Positions 1 through 5,385 of a DNA stretch of 7,346 nucleotides are shown here, piece by piece. The notes below the pieces were generated by a model. The model was not told where the DNA came from and ran no database searches. It saw nothing but the letters and a program-made list of their open reading frames with translations. The translations under genes were made by a program, and so were the position numbers. How positions within the stretch are numbered: the stretch's first letter is position 1; every line of letters begins with the position of its first letter. This DNA is from an uncultured Lacibacter sp. (GTDB lineage: Bacteria > Bacteroidota > Bacteroidia > Chitinophagales > Chitinophagaceae): positions 1 through 7,346 of the forward strand of contig NZ_CAMLGT010000195.1 in NCBI RefSeq assembly GCF_946479605.1. The letters run 5' to 3'.

Positions 1-78
1 GGTTCCAGAGCGGCCAAATGGGGCGGACTGTAAATCCGCTGTCTTTCGACTTCAGAGGTTCGAATCCTCTCCTGCCCA
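1..78 (+). tRNA. tRNA-Tyr (GTA), 5' end cut by window
   Basis: This is a class II tRNA missing about its first five bases. The GG at 1-2 completes an acceptor strand that pairs with CCTGCCC at 71-77. The anticodon stem is 23-27/35-39 around a seven-base loop with anticodon GTA at 30-32. A long variable arm (GTC/GAC, 41-43 and 48-50) is as expected for tRNA-Tyr. The T arm is AGAGG/CCTCT with loop TTCGAAT. The discriminator is A78 and no CCA is encoded, so the end must be added by tRNA nucleotidyltransferase. It begins a Tyr-Gly-Thr-tuf series. Its promoter lies outside the window. Confidence 0.97.
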
Positions 79-80
79 CT

Positions 81-126
81 AAAACAATCAAGAAATTAGC
101 GAATGTGAAAGTTCGCTAATTGTTTT
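81..126 (+). other. hairpin filling the Tyr-Gly tRNA spacer
   Basis: A 10-bp perfect stem (94-103 with 112-121) closes an 8-base loop. An outer AAAAC/GTTTT pairing (81-85 with 122-126) brings the structure to the first base of tRNA-Gly. It fills almost the whole 48-base spacer between the two tRNAs. There is no U-tract after it, so an intrinsic terminator is unlikely. A role in separating or processing the tRNAs from a joint precursor is an inference. Confidence 0.6.
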
Positions 127-199
127 GCGGGAGTAGCTCATTTGGTAGAGCGATAGCCTTCCAAGCTATAGGTGGCGAGTTCGAGCCTCGTCTCCCGCT
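127..199 (+). tRNA. tRNA-Gly (TCC)
   Basis: This is a complete 73-base cloverleaf. The acceptor stem GCGGGAG (127-133) pairs with CTCCCGC (192-198). The anticodon stem ATAGC/GCTAT encloses a loop with anticodon TCC at 160-162. The T stem GCGAG/CTCGT has one G-U pair and loop TTCGAGC. The discriminator is T199 and no CCA is encoded. It reads GGA (and by wobble GGG) glycine codons. It is the second of three tRNAs ahead of tuf. Confidence 0.97.
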
Positions 200-207
200 C
201 AGAAAAA

Positions 208-217
208 GTTCTTTAAC
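208..217 (+). promoter_or_regulatory. boxA-like element in the Gly-Thr tRNA spacer
   Basis: GTTCTTTAAC resembles boxA, the RNA site of NusB/S10 antitermination (E. coli form GCTCTTTAACA), and the GTTCTTTGAC-type element I associate with Bacteroidota rRNA leaders. It lies in the 54-base spacer of a stable-RNA transcript, a sensible place for antitermination. A palindrome AACCGGTT (215-222) and a 6-bp hairpin (226-240) follow. The match is short and could be chance. A second copy of the core is in the rplK leader. Confidence 0.35.
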
Positions 218-253
218 CGGTTGAAGTGAGAAAATCTCATTGATACTCTGCCA

Positions 254-325
<72 letters not shown>

Positions 326-470
326 CAGATTGTTTAAACAATGCTTTAAACAGGTGAGCAAAGAAAAAAAACGATGAAGTGTGCGACGCAACAAAAGCCC
401 AACAGCAATTTGTTGCCGATAACATAAAAGAGTTTAACAGTTTTTGTAAACACAATTAAAACACAATAAG
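326..470 (+). other. tuf leader region with palindrome and hairpin
   Basis: This 145-base stretch between tRNA-Thr and tuf has no gene. It holds a perfect 14-bp palindrome ATTGTTTAAACAAT (329-342), a repeated TTTAAACA (333-340 and 345-352), and a hairpin of 8 bp (GCAACAAA at 388-395 with TTTGTTGC at 409-416, 13-base loop). I find no TAnnTTTG promoter box, which favours read-through from the tRNAs. The sequence just before the tuf ATG is A-rich without a Shine-Dalgarno motif. Confidence 0.5.
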
Positions 471-1658
471 ATGTCTAAAGAGACCTTTAAGCGGGAGAAA
501 CCCCACGTAAACGTTGGTACTATCGGTCACGTTGACCATGGTAAAACCACTTTGACTGCAGCTATCACAGACATCCTTTCTAAGAAAGGTCTGGCGCAGG
601 CAAAGAAATATGATGAAATTGATGGTGCGCCTGAAGAAAAAGAGCGTGGTATCACTATCAATACTGCACACGTAGAATATCAAACTGACAACCGTCACTA
701 CGCACACGTAGATTGTCCGGGTCACGCTGACTACGTAAAGAACATGATCACTGGTGCTGCTCAGATGGATGGTGCTATCCTGGTAGTAGCTGCAACTGAT
801 GGTCCTATGCCACAAACAAAAGAACACATCCTTTTGGCACGCCAGGTAGGTGTACCTAAGATCGTTGTGTTTATGAATAAAGTTGACTTAGTTGAAGATG
901 CTGAGTTGTTGGAACTGGTAGAAATGGAAATTCGTGACCTGTTAAGCTCTTATGGCTTTGATGGTGACAACACTCCAATCATCCAAGGTTCTGCTACTGG
1001 CGCTTTAGCTGGTGAAGCTAAGTGGGTTGCTAAAGTAGAAGAGTTGATGGAAGCTGTAGATACTTACATTCCTCTGCCTCCACGTCCGGTTGATATGCCA
1101 TTCCTGATGAGTGTAGAGGACGTATTCTCAATCACTGGTCGTGGTACTGTTGCTACAGGTCGTATTGAGCGTGGTATCATTAAAGTAGGTGAAGCTGTTG
1201 AAATTGTAGGTTTAATGGATGCGCCAATGACTTCTACTGTAACTGGTGTTGAAATGTTCAAGAAACTCTTGGATCAAGGTCAGGCTGGTGATAACGCAGG
1301 TCTTCTCCTCCGTGGTATTGAAAAGAAAGATATCCGTCGTGGTATGGTTATCTGTGCTCCTAAATCAATCACTCCTCACACTGAGTTCAAAGGTGAAGTT
1401 TACGTTTTGAGCAAAGAAGAAGGTGGTCGTCACACTCCATTCTTCCAAAAATACCGTCCTCAGTTCTACTTCCGTACAACTGACGTAACTGGTGAAGTTG
1501 AATTACCAGCAGGTACTGAAATGGTTATGCCTGGTGATAACACAAACCTTACTGTAAAACTGATCCAACCAATTGCGATGGAGAAAGGTTTGAAATTTGC
1601 GATCCGTGAAGGTGGTCGTACAGTAGGTGCCGGTCAGGTAACTGAAATTATAAAATAA
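471..1658 (+). CDS. tuf: elongation factor Tu
   Basis: This GTPase delivers aminoacyl-tRNA to the ribosomal A site. At 395 residues it is full length for bacterial EF-Tu. The G domain shows G1 GHVDHGKT (19-26), the switch I stretch RGITI with T62, G3 DCPGH (81-85, catalytic H85) and G4 NKVD (136-139), followed by a G5-like GSATGAL segment. Domains II and III follow through residue 395, ending in GQVTEIIK. The start at 471 gives the usual MSKETF N-terminus. It lies downstream of tRNA-Thr and upstream of tRNA-Trp and secE, a widespread arrangement. Codon use looks like that of a highly expressed gene, for example many GGT glycine and CGT arginine codons. No odd residues were noticed. Confidence 0.99.
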   Translation: MSKETFKREKPHVNVGTIGHVDHGKTTLTAAITDILSKKGLAQAKKYDEIDGAPEEKERGITINTAHVEYQTDNRHYAHVDCPGHADYVKNMITGAAQMDGAILVVAATDGPMPQTKEHILLARQVGVPKIVVFMNKVDLVEDAELLELVEMEIRDLLSSYGFDGDNTPIIQGSATGALAGEAKWVAKVEELMEAVDTYIPLPPRPVDMPFLMSVEDVFSITGRGTVATGRIERGIIKVGEAVEIVGLMDAPMTSTVTGVEMFKKLLDQGQAGDNAGLLLRGIEKKDIRRGMVICAPKSITPHTEFKGEVYVLSKEEGGRHTPFFQKYRPQFYFRTTDVTGEVELPAGTEMVMPGDNTNLTVKLIQPIAMEKGLKFAIREGGRTVGAGQVTEIIK

Positions 1659-1667
1659 GCTATAGCC

Positions 1668-1701
1668 TTGGCTTTTAGCTTCAGCAAATGTTTTACATTT
1701 G
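1668..1701 (+). promoter_or_regulatory. possible promoter for tRNA-Trp-secE-nusG
   Basis: TACATTTG at 1694-1701 is an exact match to the Bacteroidota -7 box TAnnTTTG. A TTG at 1668-1670 lies 23 bases upstream, at the long edge of accepted spacing. Transcription would start near 1708, ahead of tRNA-Trp. The same bases also form a 7-bp hairpin (1684-1690 with 1696-1702), so the box may be fortuitous. tuf read-through is the alternative source of secE-nusG transcripts. Confidence 0.35.
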
Positions 1702-1711
1702 CGTTATAAAA

Positions 1712-1744
1712 CTAAAAGCTGTTCCGATAAGGAATAGCTTTTAG
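1712..1744 (+). other. strong hairpin between tuf and tRNA-Trp
   Basis: Fourteen pairs (1712-1725 with 1731-1744, one G-U) close a five-base GATAA loop. No U-tract follows, so a classical terminator is not supported. It may stabilise the tuf mRNA 3' end, stall polymerase, or mark an RNase cut before tRNA-Trp. An upstream segment GCTTTTAG (1671-1678) can pair with 1712-1719 and so compete with this stem. Confidence 0.55.
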
Positions 1745-1750
1745 CTTTCT

Positions 1751-1821
1751 ACGGGCATGGTGCAACGGTAGCATACGGGTCTCCAAAACCTTTGATCTGG
1801 GTTCGAATCCTAGTGCCCGTG
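1751..1821 (+). tRNA. tRNA-Trp (CCA)
   Basis: This is a complete 71-base cloverleaf. The acceptor stem ACGGGCA (1751-1757) pairs with TGCCCGT (1814-1820), with discriminator G1821. The D stem is GTGC/GCAT and the anticodon loop CTCCAAA carries CCA at 1783-1785. The T stem CTGGG/CCTAG has loop TTCGAAT. The anticodon stem is weak at its base, with C-U at position 27-43 (1776 and 1792) and G-U at 28-42. No CCA end is encoded. Placement between tuf and secE is common in bacteria. Confidence 0.96.
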
Positions 1822-1886
1822 CGAAGTAATTTGAAATTTGAAAGTTATTCGCACAATTTGATTTGTAACAATCATTTTCAAATGAT
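1819..1886 (+). other. hairpins in the tRNA-Trp to secE spacer
   Basis: GTGCGAA (1819-1825), which includes the last bases of tRNA-Trp, can pair with TTCGCAC (1848-1854). A second small dyad ATCATTT/AAATGAT lies at 1871-1886. The first could compete with the tRNA acceptor stem or mark the 3' processing site. Both roles are inferred. The secE start follows an A/T-rich stretch with no Shine-Dalgarno motif. Confidence 0.4.
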
Positions 1887-1913
1887 CAGATTCTGAATTT
1901 TCAACTTATTGAA

Positions 1914-2111
1914 ATGAACAAAGTATCGGCTTATTTCAAAGACTCTTACAAAGAGCTTATCGAAAAGGTAACCTGGCCAACTTGGCAACAGTTACAGCAA
2001 TCAACAATGATTGTACTTGTTGCTACGCTCATTATTACCGCTATTGTGTGGGTAATGGATCTTGGTATTGCCAGCGGCCTTCAATTCTTTTACTCATTCT
2101 TCAAAAAATAA
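1914..2111 (+). CDS. secE: preprotein translocase subunit SecE
   Basis: This is the small membrane subunit that clamps SecY in the SecYEG channel. The 65-residue length matches the short, single-span SecE found in most bacteria outside the enterobacteria. An amphipathic N-terminal helix carries the family motif ELIEKVTWPTW (14-24). One transmembrane segment follows at about 31-49 and a short aromatic tail ends in FFKK. The stop is three bases before the nusG start, so the two genes are translationally close and certainly cotranscribed. The start at 1914 is the only sensible one and puts the amphipathic helix near the N-terminus, as usual. Confidence 0.96.
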   Translation: MNKVSAYFKDSYKELIEKVTWPTWQQLQQSTMIVLVATLIITAIVWVMDLGIASGLQFFYSFFKK

Positions 2112-2114
2112 GCT

Positions 2115-2681
2115 ATGTCTGAAACTGCCAACGTGGAAACCAGCAAGTGGTATGTACTTCGTGTCGTGAGCGGCAAAGAGAAGAAGGTGAAAGAATATCT
2201 TGACAAAGAAATTTCCCGCAACGGATGGAGCCACATCGTAAAACAGGTGTTCCTGCCTGTTGAAAAGGTGTACAAGGTTGCCAATGGTAAGAAAGTGGTG
2301 CGTGAGCGCAACTTCTATCCTGGCTATGTAATGATTGAGGTGGAAAATGGCAAGATGGGTGACGATATCCGTGAAACCATCAGCAACACAAGCAATGTTA
2401 TTCATTTCTTGGGTAAAGAAAACCCGATTGCTTTACGTAAAGCTGAGGTAAACAAAATGCTGGGTAAAGTGGATGAAATGGCTGATGCTACAGGCATGAC
2501 AATGAGCGAACCGTTTATTGTTGGCGAAACCATTAAGATCATTGATGGACCTTTCAACGACTTTAATGGTGTAATTGAAGAGGTGAATGATGAGAAGAAG
2601 AAACTGAAAGTGGCAGTAAAGGTATTTGGTCGTGCTACACCGGTTGAATTGAATTACATGCAGGTTGAAAAACTGTCGTAA
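2115..2681 (+). CDS. nusG: transcription elongation/antitermination factor NusG
   Basis: NusG binds the RNA polymerase clamp, supports processive elongation and links polymerase to Rho or to ribosomal S10. At 188 residues it is of normal size. The NGN domain covers about 11-118, beginning KWYVLRVVSGKE (11-22) and containing the signature NFYPGYVMIE (66-75). A linker follows, then the KOW domain from about 135, with FIVGETIKIIDGPFNDFNG (134-152). No insertion between NGN and KOW is seen, unlike NusG-like paralogues. It ends the secE-nusG unit: a terminator lies 27 bases downstream, so rplK needs its own promoter. Confidence 0.98.
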   Translation: MSETANVETSKWYVLRVVSGKEKKVKEYLDKEISRNGWSHIVKQVFLPVEKVYKVANGKKVVRERNFYPGYVMIEVENGKMGDDIRETISNTSNVIHFLGKENPIALRKAEVNKMLGKVDEMADATGMTMSEPFIVGETIKIIDGPFNDFNGVIEEVNDEKKKLKVAVKVFGRATPVELNYMQVEKLS

Positions 2682-2707
2682 GAAGAAGACTGGTAACAAC
2701 ATAAAAG

Positions 2708-2740
2708 AAAAGTCCCTCGCTTAAAACGGGGGACTTTTTT
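2708..2740. terminator. bidirectional intrinsic terminator
   Basis: A stem of about 11-12 bp (AAAGTCCCTCG at 2709-2719 with 2727-2737, one G-U) closes a seven-base loop and runs into TTTTTT at 2735-2740 on the plus strand. On the minus strand it is followed by a T-rich stretch (TTTTCTTTTAT). It lies between the convergent nusG and H1-like genes, 27 and 17 bases from their stops, so it probably ends both transcripts. Confidence 0.92.
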
Positions 2741-2756
2741 ATTTCTGTAAATAGAA

Positions 2757-3203
2757 TTACGATTGTGCTTCTTCAGTTGCAGAAACTTCTGTAACCGGAG
2801 CTTCAGCTAAAGGAAGTTCCGCCTGAACAGGAGCAGGTGCGGGTGCTTCAACCGGAGCAGGCGCAGCCTTAGGTTTTGAACTTGCTTTTTTCTTTGGCGC
2901 AGCTTTCTTGGCTACTTTCTTTGGAGCTGCTTTTTTAGGAGCCACCTTTTTAGCCGCCACTTTTTTCTTGGCAGGAGCTTTTTTAGCTGCCTTTTTCTTT
3001 ACTGCTTTTTTTACCACTTTTTTAATGGCTTTTTTCGCAGCTTTTTTAACGGCTTTTTTCGCTGCCTTCTTCTTTGGAGCTACTTTCTTTTTAGGGGCTG
3101 CTTTTTTTGCTGCTTTTTTCTTTGGGGCAGCTTTCTTAGCTACTTTCTTTTTGGCCACCTTTTTAACCGCTTTTTTGGCAGCTTTCTTTTTTGCTTTTGC
3201 CAT
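2757..3203 (-). CDS. histone H1-like lysine/alanine-rich DNA-binding protein
   Basis: The 148-residue protein has two parts. Residues 1-112 are almost only Lys, Ala, Pro and Val in irregular repeats such as KKAAPKKK, KKAVKK and VAPKK. This resembles the tail of eukaryotic histone H1 and bacterial H1-like proteins (chlamydial Hc-type, AlgP-type). Residues 113-148 have no basic residue and six glutamates among Pro/Ala. The basic part should bind DNA or RNA nonspecifically and compact the nucleoid; no globular domain is visible. The start is the ATG at 3203-3201, giving MAKAKKKAAKK, with an A-rich upstream sequence. The gene is reversed relative to all its neighbours, between nusG and rplK. I found no TAnnTTTG box upstream. 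Low complexity makes exact family assignment unsafe; an RNA or ribosome-associated role is possible. Confidence 0.85.
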   Translation of the reverse strand: MAKAKKKAAKKAVKKVAKKKVAKKAAPKKKAAKKAAPKKKVAPKKKAAKKAVKKAAKKAIKKVVKKAVKKKAAKKAPAKKKVAAKKVAPKKAAPKKVAKKAAPKKKASSKPKAAPAPVEAPAPAPVQAELPLAEAPVTEVSATEEAQS

Positions 3204-3378
3204 GTGATTGCTTTTTTAAAGTTGTTTTTGGAGTTTTATTAGAATTGAATTGAAAAATTAAAGCAATTTATGCAGTCAGTAAAAAATAAGCTCTCTTTTT
3301 TTTGAAAGAGTGTTTTATTGTTGCAGTAATCAGAACTAAAAACACACTGTATTTTTCCGGTTTTCAATACTGATTTAG

Positions 3379-3429
3379 CCAGCAAAATACTTGCTGAAAA
3401 CCTTTGCTGGTAAGGAAATGAGCCTTACC
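3379..3429. promoter_or_regulatory. overlapping inverted repeats on the rplK promoter
   Basis: CCAGCAAA (3379-3386) and TTTGCTGG (3403-3410) form a perfect 8-bp dyad whose right arm covers the -33 box. TTGCTG (3391-3396) is an extra copy of that arm. GGTAAGG (3409-3415) and CCTTACC (3423-3429) form a second perfect 7-bp dyad whose right arm runs into the -7 box. Such placement is typical of repressor operators, but no regulator is identified. Confidence 0.45.
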
Positions 3430-3433
3430 TTTG
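3403..3433 (+). promoter_or_regulatory. promoter of rplK-rplA-rplJ(-rplL)
   Basis: TTTG at 3403-3406, a 19-base spacer and TACCTTTG at 3426-3433 match the Bacteroidota housekeeping sigma consensus (TTTG, 19-21 bases, TAnnTTTG) exactly. Transcription should begin near 3439-3442, leaving a leader of about 78 bases before the rplK ATG at 3518. It lies after the nusG terminator and the reversed gene, exactly where a new plus-strand promoter is required. Confidence 0.85.
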
Positions 3434-3436
3434 CCG

Positions 3437-3493
3437 TCCCAAAAAGTTCTTTCGAAGAATTATTTGTTTGGGAGTTCCGATCGGATTCGGAAC
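3437..3493 (+). promoter_or_regulatory. structured rplK 5' leader with boxA-like core
   Basis: Two hairpins stand back to back. The first pairs TCCCAAA (3437-3443) with TTTGGGA (3467-3473) and holds an inner TTCTT/AAGAA stem (3447-3451 with 3455-3459). The second pairs GTTCCGA (3474-3480) with TCGGAAC (3487-3493). GTTCTTT (3446-3452), a boxA-like core, lies inside the first. In E. coli, ribosomal protein L1 represses this operon by binding the leader, so an L1 site is a reasonable guess; I have not matched it to the L1 consensus. Confidence 0.5.
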
Positions 3494-3517
3494 GTTATCA
3501 CCAAAAAAACTTTTACA

Positions 3518-3961
3518 ATGGCAAAAGAAATCACAGGATTTGTGAAGCTGCAGGTTAAAGGTGGTCAGGCAAACCCTGCACCTCCTGTAGGTCCGGCCCT
3601 CGGTTCAAAGGGTCTTAACATCATGGAGTTCTGCAAGCAGTTCAATGCAAGAACTCAGGACAAAATGGGCAAAGTAGTTCCCGTTTTGATCACTGTTTAC
3701 TCCGACAAGTCGTTCGACTTCGTTATCAAAACTGCACCGGCATCAGTTCAATTACTGGAAGCAGCAAAAATTCAAAAGGGTTCTAAAGAACCAAATCGTG
3801 CAAAAGTTGGTAAAGTAACCTGGGCACAAGTTGAAGAAATAGCTAAAGACAAAATGCCCGATCTCAACTGCTTTACACTGGAAAGTGCAATGAGCATGGT
3901 TGCAGGTACTGCACGTAGTTTGGGTTTAACTGTTGATGGTAAAGCTCCTTGGGAAAACTAA
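3518..3961 (+). CDS. rplK: 50S ribosomal protein L11
   Basis: L11 binds the GTPase-associated region of 23S rRNA at the stalk base and is the site of thiostrepton action. The 147 residues fit the family. The N-terminal domain contains the proline-rich helix [13 protein letters not shown] (17-29) and the following [14 protein letters not shown]; the C-terminal rRNA-binding domain ends with [21 protein letters not shown] (from 116). The start is the ATG at 3518, giving [13 protein letters not shown], the standard N-terminus. The frame stays open upstream to a TTG at 3431, but that codon overlaps the promoter box and would precede the likely transcription start, so the longer form is rejected. 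rplA follows after 25 bases. Confidence 0.98.
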   Translation: MAKEITGFVKLQVKGGQANPAPPVGPALGSKGLNIMEFCKQFNARTQDKMGKVVPVLITVYSDKSFDFVIKTAPASVQLLEAAKIQKGSKEPNRAKVGKVTWAQVEEIAKDKMPDLNCFTLESAMSMVAGTARSLGLTVDGKAPWEN

Positions 3962-3986
3962 TTTATTCACCTCAAATTTTTGAAAC

Positions 3987-4679
3987 ATGTCTTTGACTAA
4001 GAAAAGAAAAGTAGCAGAAGCAAAGGTGGATAACAATAAAGTTTATTCCCTCAAAGATGCTTCAACTCTCGTAAAAGAAATTAACTGCACTAAATTCGAT
4101 AGTTCTGTTGACGTTCACGTTCGCTTAGGTGTTGATCCTAAGAAAGCAGACCAGGCTATCCGTGGTACAGTAACATTACCACACGGTACCGGTAAAACAA
4201 AACGTGTACTCGTTCTTTGTACTCCTGATAAGGAAGCTGATGCGAAAGCAGCAGGTGCTGATCATGTAGGTTTGGATGAGTTCATTACTAAAATTGAAAG
4301 TGGCTGGACAGATATCGATGTAATCATCGCTACTCCTGCAGTAATGCCTAAGATCGGTAAGCTTGGTAAAGTGTTAGGTCCACGTAACTTAATGCCAAAT
4401 CCTAAAACAGGTACTGTTACAAACGATGTGGCAGCTGCTGTTAATGAAGTAAAGGGTGGTAAAATTGCATTTAAAGTTGACAAGGCAGGCATTATCCACG
4501 CTTCTGTGGGTCGTGTAAGCTTTGCACCTGAAAAATTGGCTGCAAACATCACCGAGTTTTTAAATGCAATCATTAAGGCAAAACCTTCTACTGCAAAAGG
4601 TACATACCTCAAGAGCATTTACATGGCAAGCACAATGAGCCCCGCTATTAATGTTGACACAAAATCATTCATGAACTAA
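3987..4679 (+). CDS. rplA: 50S ribosomal protein L1
   Basis: L1 forms the mobile L1 stalk near the ribosomal E site and in many bacteria represses its own operon by binding the mRNA leader. The 230 residues match the usual length. The L1 signature lies at 120-143 ([20 protein letters not shown], then KTGTV), in the rRNA-binding region. The N-terminus [12 protein letters not shown] and the C-terminal stretch [20 protein letters not shown] are typical. It lies 25 bases after rplK and 28 bases before rplJ, without any terminator, in one operon. The upstream sequence is A/T-rich with no Shine-Dalgarno motif. Confidence 0.98.
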   Translation: MSLTKKRKVAEAKVDNNKVYSLKDASTLVKEINCTKFDSSVDVHVRLGVDPKKADQAIRGTVTLPHGTGKTKRVLVLCTPDKEADAKAAGADHVGLDEFITKIESGWTDIDVIIATPAVMPKIGKLGKVLGPRNLMPNPKTGTVTNDVAAAVNEVKGGKIAFKVDKAGIIHASVGRVSFAPEKLAANITEFLNAIIKAKPSTAKGTYLKSIYMASTMSPAINVDTKSFMN

Positions 4680-4707
4680 TCCTTTCAGGGTTATTAAAAC
4701 TAAAATC

Positions 4708-5235
4708 ATGACAAAAGATCAAAAAAATGAAGTGATTGAAGTGCTGAAAGGCAAGTTCAGTCAATACAATAACTTCTACATTACCGATACAGAATCGTTA
4801 ACAGTAGAACAAGTGAGCAAACTCCGTCGTGCTTGTTTCGATAAGAATGTTGAAATGAAAGTGGCGAAGAACACACTCATTAAAAAAGCACTGGAATCTA
4901 TTGATGCTGAGCGTTACAATGGCGTGTTTGATGCATTGAATAATGTAACTGCTCTGTTGTTCTCAGAAAATCCAAAAGAACCGGCTTTGATCATCAGTTC
5001 TTTCCGTAAGGCAAGCAACGGTGAAAAGCCAGTATTGAAAGCTGCTTTTATTAATGGCGATGTTTACAGCGGCGATAATCAATTGAAAGCGCTTACGCAA
5101 ATCAAAACAAAGAACGAGCTTATCGGCGAAGTTATCGGTTTGCTGCAGTCTCCTGCAAAACGTGTTATTGCTGCATTGCTGCATAACGCTGAAACAAAAG
5201 GAGAAGCAACTGTTGAAACAGCTCCTGCAGAGTAA
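4708..5235 (+). CDS. rplJ: 50S ribosomal protein L10
   Basis: L10 anchors L7/L12 dimers to the ribosome and binds 23S rRNA next to L11. The 175 residues match the family. The globular domain carries TDTESLTVEQVSKLRRACF (26-44) and the motif VEMKVAKNTLIKKAL (48-62). The C-terminal helix (about 137-165, ending KRVIAALLHNAETKG) is the part that binds L7/L12 dimers. It starts 28 bases after rplA, too short a gap for a separate L10-binding leader of the kind found upstream of rplJ in E. coli. Its stop codon overlaps the first unit of a 7-base degenerate repeat that begins the unusually long gap to rplL. Confidence 0.97.
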   Translation: MTKDQKNEVIEVLKGKFSQYNNFYITDTESLTVEQVSKLRRACFDKNVEMKVAKNTLIKKALESIDAERYNGVFDALNNVTALLFSENPKEPALIISSFRKASNGEKPVLKAAFINGDVYSGDNQLKALTQIKTKNELIGEVIGLLQSPAKRVIAALLHNAETKGEATVETAPAE

Positions 5236-5261
5236 GTACGAGGAACGAAGTTGGAAGTACG
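5234..5261 (+). repeat. four degenerate 7-base tandem units
   Basis: AAGTACG (5234-5240), AGGAACG (5241-5247), AAGTTGG (5248-5254) and AAGTACG (5255-5261) are four head-to-tail 7-base units; the outer two are identical. The array begins inside the rplJ stop codon and ends in a perfect palindrome AGTACGTACT (5256-5265). It may be a remnant of an intergenic repeat family, which cannot be shown from one copy. Confidence 0.55.
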
Positions 5262-5290
5262 TACTACTCCGAGCATCTAACTTTGTACTT
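5234..5290 (+). promoter_or_regulatory. hairpin and possible internal rplL promoter
   Basis: AAGTAC (5234-5239) can pair with GTACTT (5285-5290), and AAGTTGGA (5248-5255) with TCTAACTT (5276-5283, one G-U), giving a long interrupted hairpin. TAACTTTG at 5278-5285 is an exact TAnnTTTG box. The nearest -33 candidate, TTG at 5251-5253, lies 24 bases upstream, slightly too far. A separate rplL start would suit the need for several L7/L12 copies per ribosome. Hairpin and promoter are alternative readings of the same bases. Confidence 0.4.
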
Positions 5291-5305
5291 AAAAATAACA
5301 ACCAA

Positions 5306-5373
5306 TGCCTCTGAGGTTCAAACGGGGCACTATTTATAACCATCCGCCGGAGCAATAGCTGTGAAGGCGGTTA
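5306..5373 (+). other. hairpins in the rplL leader
   Basis: TGCCTC (5306-5311) can pair with GGGGCA (5324-5329, one G-U). CCGCC (5344-5348) can pair with GGCGG (5366-5370), extended by TAA/TTA at 5337-5339 and 5371-5373 with a bulge. The second ends 12 bases before the rplL ATG, and the bases between are almost all A, leaving an open start site. A role in rplL translation or mRNA processing is inferred. Confidence 0.4.
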
Positions 5374-5385
5374 AAAAGTAAAAAA

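Noticed and set aside
329..342. Palindrome ATTGTTTAAACAAT as a protein-binding site or att site
   Set aside because: It is a simple A/T-rich palindrome with no integrase, flanking repeat or promoter nearby, so no function is claimed.
1712..1744. Intrinsic terminator after tuf
   Set aside because: The stem is strong but no U-tract follows, so it is listed as a hairpin only.
2908..3207. Plus-strand frame of 99 codons, rich in Phe and Ala
   Set aside because: It is the complement of the Lys/Ala repeats of the H1-like gene; its composition is explained by that and no promoter supports it.
3431..3517. N-terminal extension of rplK by 29 codons from a TTG
   Set aside because: The TTG lies in the -7 box and precedes the likely transcription start; the ATG at 3518 gives the standard L11 N-terminus.
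4680..4707. L10-binding leader before rplJ
   Set aside because: The gap is only 28 bases with no usable stem.
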